Notes: generated from the letters alone by a model not told the origin. A DNA stretch of 64,000 nt from Heliopora coerulea (GCA_030142905.1 JASJOG010000218.1:1-64000), one strand, 5' to 3'. Positions 11,402 to 41,582 are shown, counted from the first letter of the stretch. Numbers and translations: made by a program.

Positions 11402-11488
11402 TAGATGAGAAATGAGCGTTCGTCAAGCTCTGTCCTCAGAAAAATGATTTCTGAGGATAGAGCTTGACGAACGTTCATCTATCATCTT
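11402..11488. repeat. second short hairpin of family-A tails
   Basis: GAGCGTTCGTCAAGCTCTGT (plus CCTCAG) and its reverse complement flank a tiny centre, AAAATGATTT. As at 9746-9835, only the outermost ~38 bp of the tRNA-bearing palindrome arms is kept. It lies about 400 bp upstream of NDUFA12. Confidence 0.75.
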
Positions 11489-11888
11489 AAGATATATCCA
11501 AGCTCCCACATTTCTATAATAAAATATATCTCACATATTATACAGTTCAGTGTGTTATAGTAATTAACCCTTTCCGGTCCATACACGACTTTTTGATCTT
11601 AGTCTGGCTAAAGCCAGACGATTTTACTCTTCAAGGGGAGACATGTCAGACAGGAAAGGATTTTAATGTGATAAATATGGTGATGGTTCTTATGATAGAC
11701 TGCAGAATAGTGCTATTAATTTGGGTTTGCTATTATAGAATCGAACTTCCGGCTAAACATCTTGCGGGCACTCAAGTTTTTACCCCAGGTCCCCTTGAGC
11801 CTCGTTCCCAAAATGAGTACCTGACCTCCATTTTCAACAAAATAGTATAGAATAGTTTTCCTTGGTGACAAACTATAACTGTTTGGAG

Positions 11889-12314
11889 ATGGCTTCGTAT
11901 TTAAAAGTATTCAAAGACTGGGTTAACTTCCAGAAGAACGTTTACAATACTTTAGGGAAAGGGGAAATATTCCGGAGGCTGTTGCGAGAGGGAAATGTGC
12001 GTGTTGGAACTTTCGTTGGTTCCGATAAATATGGAAATGAATACTACGAGAATAATTACTATTTTGTCGGACGTAATCGATTTGTGAAGTTCCCGTACAA
12101 GGATCGGTTGACTTTTGATGCGAGTCAGATTCCTCCAGAATGGCATCGTTGGATGCAGTACATGACTGACGACCCACCGAGCAAAGTTCCACCAGTTCAA
12201 AGAAAGTGGATGGCTGATCATGAGCCAAACATGTCTGGAACTAACAAACGCTATGTACCATATAGTACAACGAGACCAAAGATTGAATCGTGGCAGCCAC
12301 TCCAGAAAGAGTAA
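11889..12314 (+). CDS. NDUFA12: NADH dehydrogenase 1 alpha subcomplex subunit 12 (complex I B17.2)
   Basis: This is an accessory subunit of mitochondrial complex I on the matrix side. The 141 aa frame is close to the human length of 145. The core reads KVGTFVG-like (RVGTFVGSDKYGNEYYEN), then VPPEWHRW-like (IPPEWHRWMQYMTDDPP), and ends with YVPYSTTRPKIESWQP, all hallmarks of the family. The start at 11889 (GAGATGG context) is chosen because no earlier in-frame ATG exists after the upstream stop. The whole CDS is one exon, unlike the intron-rich neighbours, which suggests intron loss or a retrocopy; there is no frameshift. It sits between RNF123 and GMPPB on the same strand. Confidence 0.95.
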   Translation: MASYLKVFKDWVNFQKNVYNTLGKGEIFRRLLREGNVRVGTFVGSDKYGNEYYENNYYFVGRNRFVKFPYKDRLTFDASQIPPEWHRWMQYMTDDPPSKVPPVQRKWMADHEPNMSGTNKRYVPYSTTRPKIESWQPLQKE

Positions 12315-12576
12315 TCATGAGGAAGTTGTGCTTTGTTTATAGGATAAATACTTTGGACATAGCGTTTACTGCTGTAAGCATTGAATTGGAGTTTTGAAGA
12401 CCTTTGTCATAAAAGAAGCGACTTGTGTAATCCGTGAAAGAGATACATGAGGAATGATAAACTCATGAAACATTTAATTTCTGGAATTTAAAACTATTTC
12501 TGCAGAGTTTTCTCCCCACAATTAACAAATTATGGGTTTATGGTGCATTTGTACAAAAAATATTCTTTCTGGAATT

Positions 12577-12582
12577 AATAAA
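12577..12582 (+). terminator. poly(A) signal AATAAA after NDUFA12
   Basis: An AATAAA lies about 260 bp after the stop codon of NDUFA12 and is the first canonical signal downstream, so it is a plausible 3' end signal. Confidence 0.5.
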
Positions 12583-30696
<18,114 letters not shown>

Positions 30697-30915
30697 ACGT
30701 GACAATCGCAGTTCCACAATCATCTTATACGAGCGAGCTTGAAGTTTTAGGAACCCGCGCGCACAGCACGAACTGGGAGAGTTGGGGTAAATTTAGATAT
30801 CGTTAAATCAGTTTTATCGCGCACAATTTTGCCTTACGATTTGACCAGAGAATTTTTCATAGTGTAGAGTGCTACTCAGGTTAGAGATACAGCACTCCAA
30901 GCAAGTTAGCTATTT

Positions 30916-31111
30916 TAAGGTCCGTTTACATGTGCGAATTTGCACGTTGTGATTGTCATCCTGGTGCATGTAATAAACTCATGACAGTCTATGGAGCAAG
31001 ATATCCGCTTGTGATTCGCTTTAATTTGTCCTTGACGCTCTCGTCCATTAAACACATACTCCAAGATTTCAATCGCAAGGTACAAAGTCGCACGTATAAA
31101 CAGCCCTTTAA
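30916..31111 (+). repeat. ~195 bp inverted-repeat element, copy near GMPPB 3' end
   Basis: It begins AAGGTCCGTTTACATGTGCG and ends CGCACGTATAAACAGCCCTT. The interior GATTGTCATCCTGGTGCATG matches the element at 990-1178 in opposite orientation. It is the clearest example of the family's terminal repeats. Confidence 0.7.
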
Positions 31112-33654
31112 GTAGGGTTACCACTTTATGGGAATGTCTCTGGGAAAATTAAAATTATATTAGGGGTCACCACGTTGAGTGAATCGAAAAATTAACAACT
31201 GTCCAGGACACAACGTTTTTATCGGGAAAATACGAAAATTAAATCTTGTACAGGGCCTGACGAAAGTCCTGTCTGGTTGTTTAGGATGAGCAATTCACTT
31301 ACCCGGTGCGCACACTGATGGATGCGCAAGATTCCAGACATGCTGTCCGCTGACTGAAAGGATTGTGGGGAAAAGTGTCTCGGGCAAGGAAAATTTGAGA
31401 GTTGCTTACCCGAAGGGGAAACTGGGATTCAAGTTTTTTTCTAGCCCTGTGGTAGAGAGAAACCTTGTTATCAAACATTCCTGACTCTCGCTATCCTCAG
31501 GAAGGAGTCTGTATCCGAGACTCGGCTGTTCGATGGTCCTGGGCCGCATAAAGACCCTCCAGTAAAGAAGAAAGCGGCATGTAATTTCGTACATTCACAA
31601 AATTCCCCCTTATATACGATAAAACCATTTGCTTTTTGAACAAGTGAGCCACAGACATTATAGTTAAACGTTCTTTACCAAAAGAGGAATTTATGCCAAA
31701 TCTTTTCAGTACAGTTTGCCTTTGCGCGTGCGTTCCCAGAACTTCGAATTTGCTTATTCCAGCTCATTCTGACGTGAACACCGACACGCACTGTAGTTCC
31801 AAACTTCGTAAAACTCATCTTTTCTCCAAGAACAATTTGGATTGGGAGTGAATGGTTGCCAAGTTGGGAGAGCCAAAATGGTCAGTCGAGGTGGGACAGA
31901 CTAACAATTGTCATGTTTGTTGGCATATTGCGAGGTCAGAAAGTGCCGTGGACTTCATGAACCAGGGTAAATTATTAAAGAATTGTATGGACAAACGATT
32001 AGCACGTTGATGATTATCACGATGGATAAATTCAACTTCTATCTTCGTTCCACTGGTATGTATCATTGGACTGCTAAAGCCAAAGGAAAGTTAACACAAG
32101 TTACCATCACGAATATAATGTAACGTAATAAACAGTCGAAGATTAAAACTTAAATAAGCCCGTGAACGTATTTTTTGAAGGGCTTATTGCTGGAAGGACT
32201 ATTACCGTGCGGAGAGGGGGCAGGGGTGCGGCACTCACTGGTCGGAATACTTGGTGGACATGTAGTACCCTTACTGACATACATGCATAATGATGACATA
32301 CATGCCTAACGTTTAACAAGTTTTATAGATATCCCTCAAAGTTCAACGTATCTCCAAGTCAAGGTAGATTTATGTCGCACGAATTTACGATCGCTTCGAT
32401 GGCAATCACCGATTACTGGTCTACCCTATGTCGAGCTTCGATGTTGTTTGGTGACTTTATCAGCTTACATTTTTTTATATCGTAGAATCAACATTTCGTT
32501 TAGTCTTGTTAATTTCCTCTTTTTACGGTGGCGAACCCCCGTTCGAAAAGTCAATTAATCAGTGATCATATTACCGTTCTATCTCTTGTTTTTAAAGTGA
32601 AATTATTCAAAACGGGCCAAAATGAAATTTTCGTAGCCAGTTCTATGATCGACAGCCACATTCGTAAATACTGGCTTAGAGAACGCAGAACTACCATATG
32701 AAACGTACCACTATCAGCGTACAACTGCAACTCAGAACATGTGTGAATTGAACTGGTTCAGATAAACTTCGAAAATTAAACTCTTGGATGACTTATTCAA
32801 GATGATTCAACAAATTAGATGATATTAAGGTAATATTTCGACACGGTTGGAAAGTCTTCATCATCGGACGAGTCATCCATATTTCCTCTCGTTTTTTAAG
32901 TCATTGTGACATTTCCACCGAGTTATACGAAGTGTTTATTTTTGGAGATTGTTTCTCAAGGATTACAAATTGCGGATGTTTTGACACGTAGTTTTACACC
33001 AGCATTGACAGAAATGTGAGATGATGAATTCGGAAAACATGAAACTCTAAATCCAAGAAACGTATGAGAAAATCCCAAATTCCCAGTTTCCAGTACGTTT
33101 AAAAATGTTATTGAGGTGTGGATATCCACCCTAAGAGTTAGAAATAGTTCTGCTTCATCTCGACTGTTGGACATTTTAATACAAAAAAACGATTCTTGAT
33201 TCACATTTAGTGATGTACATCTTGGCACAAATGAGAAAACATTGAGACGGTGTCAGCTTCATACGACGCAAACAGTTCTTCCAAACGTTATATTTAATTT
33301 TCAATCCTTTGTTCTGAAGACTAAGAGACTGCTCTTCTGTTAGTTATTGTTTCACAGACACTTTACAGCAAAGACATGACGTTCACGACTTGCGAATGTA
33401 GTCTGAAGTCTCTGGGATTACTTTTGCGGTCTTCCGCGAGCCATCGTACCAAATAACCCCTCAATTTATCTGCAGCGTCAGCTGCATTTATAGCCATACA
33501 CAAATTAATTTGATTGATGATGACTCAGCGCGATGTTGAACAGAACACGGACAAAACCTTGAAAATTGTACTCGGATGTTGTTCAATTGACAATTTTTCG
33601 AATATTACAAATGATGATGTCATCGTCTTATGTATAAAAGGTTTTAAAAACTTG
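31112..33654. other. intergenic DNA, nothing recognised
   Basis: No exon, RNA gene or clear repeat structure is visible. Short open frames on both strands lack family features. Confidence 0.4.
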
Positions 33655-33962
33655 ATGTAATTTTCTCAAACTCATTAATAATTCACGAAGAAAAAACAAA
33701 AGAAGTACATAATTAATCAGTATTTAGAAATCGGAGGAAGATTACAGCTGAATTTTTCCAACCTTCGGCTGGATTTTCGCTTAAAATACTGGTTCGTTTG
33801 AGAAGTAGTTACAAACACTCGTTTAGTGTTCTTCCTGCGATTTCTAGATACCTCGAAACTCGTTAAAAAAACTCGACTTCGCCTCGTTTTTCAACTCGTT
33901 TCTCGGTATCTAGAAATCGGAGGAAGAACACCAACTCGTACTTGAAATATTACTTAATTGTT
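33655..33962 (-). repeat. AAGTAATATTT foldback family, copy 2
   Basis: Reverse complement of the element at 9455-9745 over its whole length: CTCAAACTCATTAATAATTC at the left, TTCTAGATACCTCGAAACTC in the middle, TTGAAATATTACTTAATTG at the right. The two copies define the element ends well. Confidence 0.75.
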
Positions 33963-34673
33963 CTGATGATGGTTTTGGTAATTATTGATAAATTACCAAC
34001 AATTATTCAGCGCGCTGTTGTAAGAAACAAAATTGTTCAGTAGTGCGAGTTCCTCCAAATTTCCTTCGATTTACCTTTAAATTCTCAAAAAATCCTTCAA
34101 ATTTCCTTCTACATTTCAATCACAAAGGAAGTTTCTTTCAAAGTGGAAGCATTGAGCGTCAGCTACGTTTATAGCTTCATCCAAATTAGTTTAATGGATG
34201 ACTCAGCGAGCTGTGTGGTTCAACATTTTTTTGCATTAGGTTAGTAATATTGTTTAGTCAAATTTCCTTTAAAATTTGAAGGGAGTGGCAGGTGATCAGG
34301 GGTTATCATTGAAGGTTGCGGTGAGATTAGGATTAGGGTTCGGTTCAGGGACAGGGTTACGTTTAGAGTTTGGGAAAGAATTAGGACTGGTCTGGTGGTA
34401 AATATTAGGGTCAACAAAATTGCTGAATTTTTCCAGTAGTGTAAATAGGGTATTTTGAGGACCATAAGCACCAATCAGGAGCCTAGCGGGCCATGGTTGC
34501 CAGTTTATTCGTCAGGAGGCCTGTTCACTGAATGAGGTTGAGGATGCAGTGAATTCAGATTTAGAAAGACTTCGGAAATGGCTTATAACAACAGGGCCGC
34601 CGAGAGGTTTTGTGGGGCCCGGGGCAAAATATCAATTTGGGGCCCTTTATGACGTCATATATGTAAATGAATA

Positions 34674-35181
34674 CCGTAATTATTCGAATAAACGCCGCGG
34701 CGTTTATTAAATTTTTGGCACTTAAGATGCGGCGTTTATTCGAGGGCGGCGTTTATTGCAAACCTTGTAACAACTGTGAATTTATTGTGTAATTTAAACG
34801 TCAATTTAACCAATACAATCAACCCCCAAAAAACTAAGAAAAATAATAAGAAATCGGACTAGTTGTACCGGCAAGATTCTCGGCTGTTACCACGGAATTG
34901 CGCATCGCAGAAGTTTTAGAGAGAGCTAAGTAGCAAAGCTATGAAGTATAGCCACTTTGAACTGAATAGCATTACAATCGAGAAAAATAAATTTCCACGA
35001 CTGGTTTAGATTGAATGTTGTCTTTTGTTTTTAAAGATAGGTACTTGAATTGCCTACAGTGGTTGTAAATAAATGCTTCGAATAAACGCCGCAATGACGA
35101 GAAAGATTGCGGCGTTTATTCGAGGGCGGCGTTTAATGATATTTTTGCTTGTCCCTGCGGCGTTTATTCGAATAATTACGG
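34674..35181. mobile_element. TA-flanked foldback with an internal GGCGTTTATTCGAG satellite
   Basis: Inverted ends CCGTAATTATTCGAATAAAC plus GCCG lie on both sides, with TA flanks at 34672-34673 and 35182-35183. Near each end the word GCGGCGTTTATTCGAGG is repeated. The architecture (CCGTA end, TA target, satellite in the arms) resembles 18590-19424. Confidence 0.8.
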
Positions 35182-35444
35182 TAAGTTAGTGACGTAATTA
35201 TGGCGATGATGAGGGCCTTTACAAAATTTGCGTTAGGGGCACCCGTCTCCCTTATGGGGCTTCAACGCTCTGAAACGCTGTTTCCCTGCATTTTGAGGAC
35301 AGTAACCATTGCTCTAACCCAACTGCCGCCTGTTATTTCACTGTCTGTAATCTCTGCGGTTTAATGTTTAAGAAGCATGAGAGCTTGGATATATTAGTGT
35401 AGATGAACGATCTTCAAGCTCGATACTCAGAAAATGATTTCTGA

Positions 35445-35516
35445 GCCCCAGACGGGGATCGAATCCGCAACCTTCTGATGACCGGTAAGACGCTCTAACC
35501 ATTGAGCTACCAAGAC
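35445..35516 (-). ncRNA. tRNA-like sequence, left arm
   Basis: A full-length 72 nt block with acceptor strands GTCTTGG/CTGGGGC, A box TAGCTCAATGGTTAGAGC and B box GGATTCGATCCCCG (one change in the T stem). Anticodon loop CCGGTCA. Probably a repeat promoter module. Confidence 0.6.
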
Positions 35517-35629
35517 TCAGATGGTGAGCTAAAGTGCAAGTTCGATATATATATGTGCGACCTAAGCGGAAGCCACTATATATTAATAATGAACAATATA
35601 TCGAACTTGCACTTTAGCTCACCATCTGA

Positions 35630-35701
35630 GTCTTGGTAGCTCAATGATTAGAGGGTCTTACCGGTCATCAGAAGGTTGCGGGTTCGATCCCCGTCTGGGG
35701 C
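35630..35701 (+). ncRNA. tRNA-like sequence, right arm
   Basis: Cloverleaf-compatible, with T arm GCGGG TTCGATC CCCGT. The D stem has decayed to GCTC/GAGG. The anticodon loop is CCGGTCA, as in the other copies. Confidence 0.6.
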
Positions 35702-36856
35702 TCAGAAATCATTTTCTGAGTATCGAGCTTGAAGATCGTTCATCTACACTGTCTGTAATCTCTTTTACGTCAAAAACGTAAAGCTCAAACATTTTAGGGG
35801 GTCCGAGGTAAGTTTCCCCCTGCCCCTCCCCCCCGACGGCCCTGTATAACAAACAAATACAGCCTGAATGTTGGAAAAACTAAATTTATGTTAATTGGGA
35901 CTAAACCAATATTAAATAAAATTTCTGAAAAACAACCTATAATCAATATTGAGGATAAATTGAACAAGTCTCTGAAAGCAAAATTCTAGGTGTAATTCTT
36001 GACCAGCATTTGTCTTGGAAAAGCAATACCAACAACATATGCAAGAAAGTATCATCTGGAATATATGCCCTTAAACGTTTGCGAGATTTTGTTGATCAAA
36101 ACACAATTCAGTCAGTATATAATGCTATTATTCAACCCCATTTTAACTACTGCTCTGAAGTTTGGAATATATTTGGAGAGACACAATCCACACGCCTTCA
36201 GAAACTTCACAACAGAGCTGCTTGAGTTATAGCAAATGTACCTAATGAGGTAAACCAAGAAACTGTTCTGAGCATGCTGGGGTGGGAACCTCTAAAAGAA
36301 CAACAAATTAAAACTAAAGCCAAAACAATGTTTAAAATATTAAATAACATGGGACCACGTTGCCTCAGTAAACTCTTTACATTAAAAAATGAATTGATAA
36401 AATACAATCTTCAGAACAATTCAGGCACACTTTGTTTGCCTAAACCATTTACAAACAATATGGAAAAGAACTTTATGTTTAATGGGGGTTCAACATGGAA
36501 TTCATTACCAGAAGAGCTTAGAGCAACAAAATCATTTACTTGTTTAAAAAAAAACTTGCTGCTCATACTATTCTCTAGCCTAAATTCAGAGGATACAACT
36601 GTAAATAGTACAATCATTAAACTTATAATTATATTACTTTTAATCTTTGAACTCTCTCTCATGAACTGTTTTCTAGTGTAATAGTAATCCCTAATGATTT
36701 TATTATCTTATCCTGTATTATAATAATTTCTAACATTTTTGTAATAATTTATAATACTCTTGTAGTAGCTTATAATGTTCATGTGCACGCCCATCGTGGA
36801 AATCAGTTTCATACTGACGATGTTAGCGTGGGTAAATAAAGTTCTATCTATCTATC

Positions 36857-39029
36857 TTCCCTAACCTTTCAGTCGTAATAGCATACCAGTTTTAACAATT
36901 TTTGCGTCACAAACGTCCGATCGTTATAACTATATGTTGACCATGTTTTATTAACAGTAACTCCACATTTTTCACTTTTTGCCCGCCATATGACACACCC
37001 AGACAAAACTGATAGTTCACAGAATCAGAACTTTAAAACCGACTGTGCCACACCCACTTTTCGTCCCTTCCAACACCGCCCAGGTTGAGAGGCGACATCT
37101 CGGGACCAGTGATGGGGGAGAGGAATTTCGAGAAGTGGGGTATATTATAAAAATACAACATTTTGAATATTGCCCCGGGAAATTTAACGGCAAGTGTTAT
37201 AAAACTTAGTTGTTTCAACGTTATATTTAGAAAAAAGTGGTGGGCCATAACCCACCGCCCCCGGTTCAGCCGTCCATGCAAACAGATTTGGAGGTCGCAC
37301 CTCTAGCACTTTAATGCATCATCTTGTCCCTTGAAATTGCAAGTGGAATTGCAAGATAACATTACTCCAGCATTTGGGCGTTAGTTTTGGGTTAAGAGAT
37401 GGGGAGGCAAGGGGACAAGGAGAAGAGCTGGCAGTCTGTCACTGCCCATCATGTAGTTATGCTACTGACTTGTTGCTCGACATCAGAAAATCAACGTTAA
37501 TACCAATAACCGTGAATCAGACTATTATTCGGTACCGCATGTGATACGAACGCTCTTCCATCGTGTTTGCCATCGGTTTTTGGCTGTGCTTTTCCTAGTT
37601 GAAATTACGTCGTCTTACGTCATTACTTCATGGTCTAAATTAATTGTATGGGAAACCCCTGAATTTCGCAGGCGTAAATAAAAACGCCAGCCTTCGATCA
37701 GCTGTGAACGTCGTCTTGTTTTGCAGGTGGTGGAAAGAGGTTCGTTTTGCGATACAATTGGAAAGAGTAGAGCTCAAGGTTGAATCGTTGGTAAGATACA
37801 TCGACATCATTCTTTACCAAATGATTTTTACCTTTGTTAGCAGAAAATTTGAACGAAAACCGCCGAGTTGATACTTGCAAGGTTTCGCTGACGCTTCCGG
37901 GTGTTTAGCATTTTCACTTTCGCTTTTGATATGCAGCGTTTTAAACAAACAATCGCGCACTTTTTAAGTAAGAGTTTTACCAGTGAAAGAGATAAAAAGT
38001 CATCTAGAATATAACTGGTACGTTTCGGCGTTCGTCGTCCCTGTTTTCAATGCCATATCATGAGACTTCAATACTCTGTTCAAGCGCTGTCATCGCAACA
38101 GACGTGTGGCCACTGAAAGCGGCGTAGCTGTGGAAATTTATCCCTTTTTTCCTAGTTTGTGATTGTCAAATGCGTTTAAGGGTCAATTGCTGGTTAAATT
38201 ACGTACTGGCAGATCGTTTTAAAGGATTTTTCTCCGTGTAAATCGTGACTTTCACTTTCGAAATCACGTGACATCGCAATTGATTTAGCTTGGGAAATTC
38301 GAGCGGCAAATGCTTACAACGTGAAGGTAATTTGCTGGAAAGTAGAAAGGGAGAACATTAGCTCAAGTTTAAACGTTTATTGAATTCAAGAGCATCGAGT
38401 TTCCAATGTTGTGAGTGTGAGTTAGTGACACAACTGAACAGAACACATTACATTGGAAGGGTGATGATGACGCACGAAATTTCCAGTTTGCTATGTTCGG
38501 TCAAAAACGAATCGAATAACAGATGTGTTCTCAGAAGTGGGAGGTGATGGTGACAGTCCAACCAGCTAGTCTGGTTGAAATTTGAAATGTTAACCCCATT
38601 CTCAAAGGTTTTTATCAAATCATGTCATAGAGTAACAAGATAATATTTGAAGAGATTTCTTCATTAGCTAGGCTGAAATTATTCATGTTATTAGGCCCTT
38701 AATATTATTGAAAAGGTAGATATGGACAGACCCATTGAAGATAACGAACATGGGAGATATTAATCAACATGGGTTTGTATGGGGACATTTTTTGTCATGG
38801 TTCATATATATTACAAATTTATAGTTAGCTATAAATAGTAAATAGGTAGATATTTTTATAATCACTTACATATTGTACTAATTATGATATAACTCACTAA
38901 TTAACTAATACACAAAGTATATATTGCACTACATTAAAAGATTTCTACTTCTTTGCAATACATTCTGTTAGGTAGTGAGACATTAAGTTATGCAACATTG
39001 TGTTACAGTTGTAAGATTTTACATTACAC
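36857..39029. other. intergenic DNA upstream of the coiled-coil gene
   Basis: No recognisable coding exon. A 5' UTR exon or promoter of the 40.2 kb gene may lie in the less AT-rich stretch around 37500-38400, but no motif proves it. Confidence 0.35.
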
Positions 39030-39042
39030 TGTAAGAAATACA

Positions 39043-39574
39043 ATGGCATTCTTGAGGTTATACACTATCTAAAGGATAGAAAAAAAGCTTGATGTTTTGG
39101 GTAAAGGCCCTTCGTCAGGAGATTAGTAGCATAGAATACAAAAACACGTGGGTTTTTATAGTAAAACTAAAAAAGTGTATTACGTGACAAAAATGAACCA
39201 ATAGAATGAATGTGGTCAAAACAAACACAAAACAATGAAAGGGAAAAGCACATGACAAATTATATGTGAAACTAGAGAGCAAAAGGGCAAAAAGTTGCTC
39301 TCTAATTTCACATATAATTTGTCATGTGCTTTTCCCTTTCATTGTTTTGTGTTTGTTTTGACCACATTCATTCCATTGATTCATTTTTGGCACGTGACAC
39401 ACTTTTTTAGTTTTACTATGAAAGCCCACGTGTTTTTGTATTTCATGCTACTAATCTCCTGATGAAGGGCCTTTGCCTGAAACGTCGAGAAGCTTTTTTC
39501 TATCCTTTAGATAGTGTATAACCTCAAGAATGCCGTTGTTTTATCGAAGCTATCTACACTGGACTCCCACGCAT
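39043..39574. mobile_element. Penelope-like inverted pLTR remnant with target duplication
   Basis: Palindrome arms of about 248 bp (39043-39290 and 39292-39538) meet at AGAGAGCAAAAGGGCAAAA. A 13 bp direct repeat TGTAAGAAATACA flanks the unit (39030-39042, 39575-39587). About 36 bp after the right arm (…TCTACACTGGACTCCCACGC) is not mirrored. Inverted pLTRs, a one-sided short extension and a variable target duplication are features of Penelope-like elements. The right arm has a hammerhead. No coding sequence remains. Confidence 0.8.
39455..39490 (+). ncRNA. hammerhead ribozyme in the right arm
   Basis: Stem I TCTC/GAGA, core CTGATGA (39459-39465), stem II AGG-C/GCCT with a bulged G, GAA, stem III AC/GT, cleavage base C at 39486. 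All core bases are conserved. The mirror motif on the left arm (minus strand) reads CTGACGA ... AAAAC, so one essential G of the GAA box is lost there. Confidence 0.78.
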
Positions 39575-40232
39575 TGTAAGAAATACAGATTACTGATGAA
39601 GATTTGTTAAGCTCAGACCTCTGAAAAATAATTTTTGGTGCTTCAAAATCACTCACATGTGTAACATATATAACAAATAATTTTTCATCAAATTGGTGAC
39701 ATGTTAAATATCTTGTGTTCCAAGATATTATGGCATTTCATATCCTGTGATATAATTGTATCATATTGCTAGATGTTACAGTATTAACTTTGTTACTTTA
39801 TTGACAAACAACAAGTTTCACATTTGATGTCATATCCATGTTAACCCATTAAGGGGTAAGGGCACAAGTAACTATTTTACTCTGGCTAATAACAGATGAT
39901 TTTAATCTTGGGGATGAACCTAGGGCATTAAAGGGTTAAATACCAAGAAGTCAAATAATATTTTGTTAAATGACAAAAGATGTTGTCCCATCTTGCCTGT
40001 TTGTGATTTGCATCTGGTAAATCAGTATTGATTATTTTGATTTTAAAGGGTCTGCTTTTAACATTTCATGAAAATAATACACGTTTGGCTACTATGTGGT
40101 GGTGTTGATCCTATAAATTTACATTGTATCATAGTCATTTATATTATGCACATTTATTTTGTTCACTGCTTCATTGCGGTAGTTGTTTATGCCATACATA
40201 ATCTTTATTTTCTAGATAATCATTATTATAAC

Positions 40233-41550
40233 ATGTCTGATTCGGATGATATGGTGGTTGTTGGACGCTCATCAGAATCTGAGTGTGGTGAATTTCCAAG
40301 TGGCAATGAAATAAGTCTTGAAATTGTTGAGGATGATACAAATAAAGTAAAAACAGTACCAGTTGAAGACTCGTTTGAAAGAGAGGACATTACACAGGTT
40401 TGATTATAATACACTTTTCCTCAATGAAACTACAAGAAGGGAAATTAAAGTACAAAATTATTGGTCAACCATACATACCAGCATACTGGCTTTCACTCAA
40501 AGACTTTGGTTATTGAACTCCTTTCAGTGATTTTTAAACTACAGTCCAGTTTTTTTCCAATTTCCCAGTTGCACTTAAAAATAGTGTGTATAAATTACCA
40601 GTATTAATAAACATAAATGTTGCTATTGCAATTTGTTTGGTAACTATTGGTTATTTTGATACCACACCTCATTTTACTACTCATAAGGGACTTCATTTCA
40701 CAGGCTGTAGAAGTTGTCAACAGAGTTAAAGATGCCATCCAGTTCCATGATGATGAAGCATTGCAACAAGCTCTTGACAAGGTCAAAGAAAGACCACTAA
40801 TTGGTAAGAGCAATAGTCAAGTTAGAAACCCATGATGCATTTGCAAATTTTCATGTCAATTCAGGTACCTCTTAGGGTCAGTTCATCTTACTCTGGCAAA
40901 TGCCAGACAATTTTACATGTCAAGAGGAGATGCCTTAGAGCAGGAAAGAGCTGAAATTCTCTTGATTAAGTCACTTGGTTTGAATCCAACTTTTACTATT
41001 ATCCTCAGGCTAATGCCAAATGATTTTACTCATGAGACATTTTGAACCGTAAAAAGTTAATATTATGCAGATTTGTGTAGTGTGGGTTGATTTCAGTGAT
41101 TGTAAAATGAGTATTGTTAAAAAATAAGTTGCTGATTATTTATAGATGCTGGATTCAATGAAAAAATTGACATGCTGAGGAGAATCAAAAATACTGCGAA
41201 TTATGGTGCTTTCCATGGAGTTGTTGATGAAGCGCTCAGTAAGTAGTGTAAAATTGTTTCATGAGTGTTTGATAATTCCATTCCTTGATTCTCAACTGGT
41301 TCACAAATTGAGTGATAGTATTATTAAATTCACACTGAGGTTCAAGAGAATCAAAATCTCTAAACATCTTCATTCTTATGAGTTCCTTACTTCTTCCTCT
41401 TCTCCTCCTTTTCTTTGTTCTTCTTCATCTTCCTTGTTGTCTTAGTCTTCTTCATCATCCTCATCTTCTTCTTTCTCAGATTCTTCTCCTTCTTCTTCTT
41501 ATTCTTCTTCATCTTCATCATAATCTTGTTCTTCTTCTTATTGTTCTTGT

Positions 41551-41582
<32 letters not shown>

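Larger units (their letters stand above)
35380..35755. mobile_element. second palindrome with a tRNA-like sequence on each arm
   Basis: Left and right arms are inverted copies with tail (GTAGATGAACGATCTTCAAG), tRNA-like block (minus 35445-35516, plus 35630-35701) and head (GCAAGTTCGATATATA). The centre carries GCGGAAGCCACTATATATTA as in the 5.74-6.16 kb copy. It lies within the hAT insert, so it is the younger insertion. Confidence 0.85.
34592..35844. mobile_element. hAT-type element inserted in the LINE
   Basis: Ends are CAGGGCCGCCGAGAGG and the complement of CAGGGCCGTCGGGGGG. The flanks are perfect 8 bp duplications TATAACAA (34584-34591, 35845-35852). Removing the insert and one duplication restores the LINE reading frame at that site, which confirms the boundaries. 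The contents are themselves two later insertions (34674-35181 and 35380-35755) plus non-coding sequence. Confidence 0.88.
34500..36855 (+). mobile_element. 5'-truncated LINE (CR1/L2-like) with nested insertions
   Basis: A reverse transcriptase C-terminal region starts near 34510 (EDAVNSDLERLRKWLIT) and is interrupted at 34592-35844. It resumes as NKYSLNVGKTKFMLIGTKP and continues to PHFNYCSEVW and GSTWNSLPEELRATKSF. Stops and a frameshift occur near 35988 and 36224. The 3' end is GGTAAATAAAGTTC followed by (TATC)n at 36842-36856, a typical short-repeat LINE tail. The palm-domain catalytic motif is upstream of the truncation and not seen. Confidence 0.8.
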
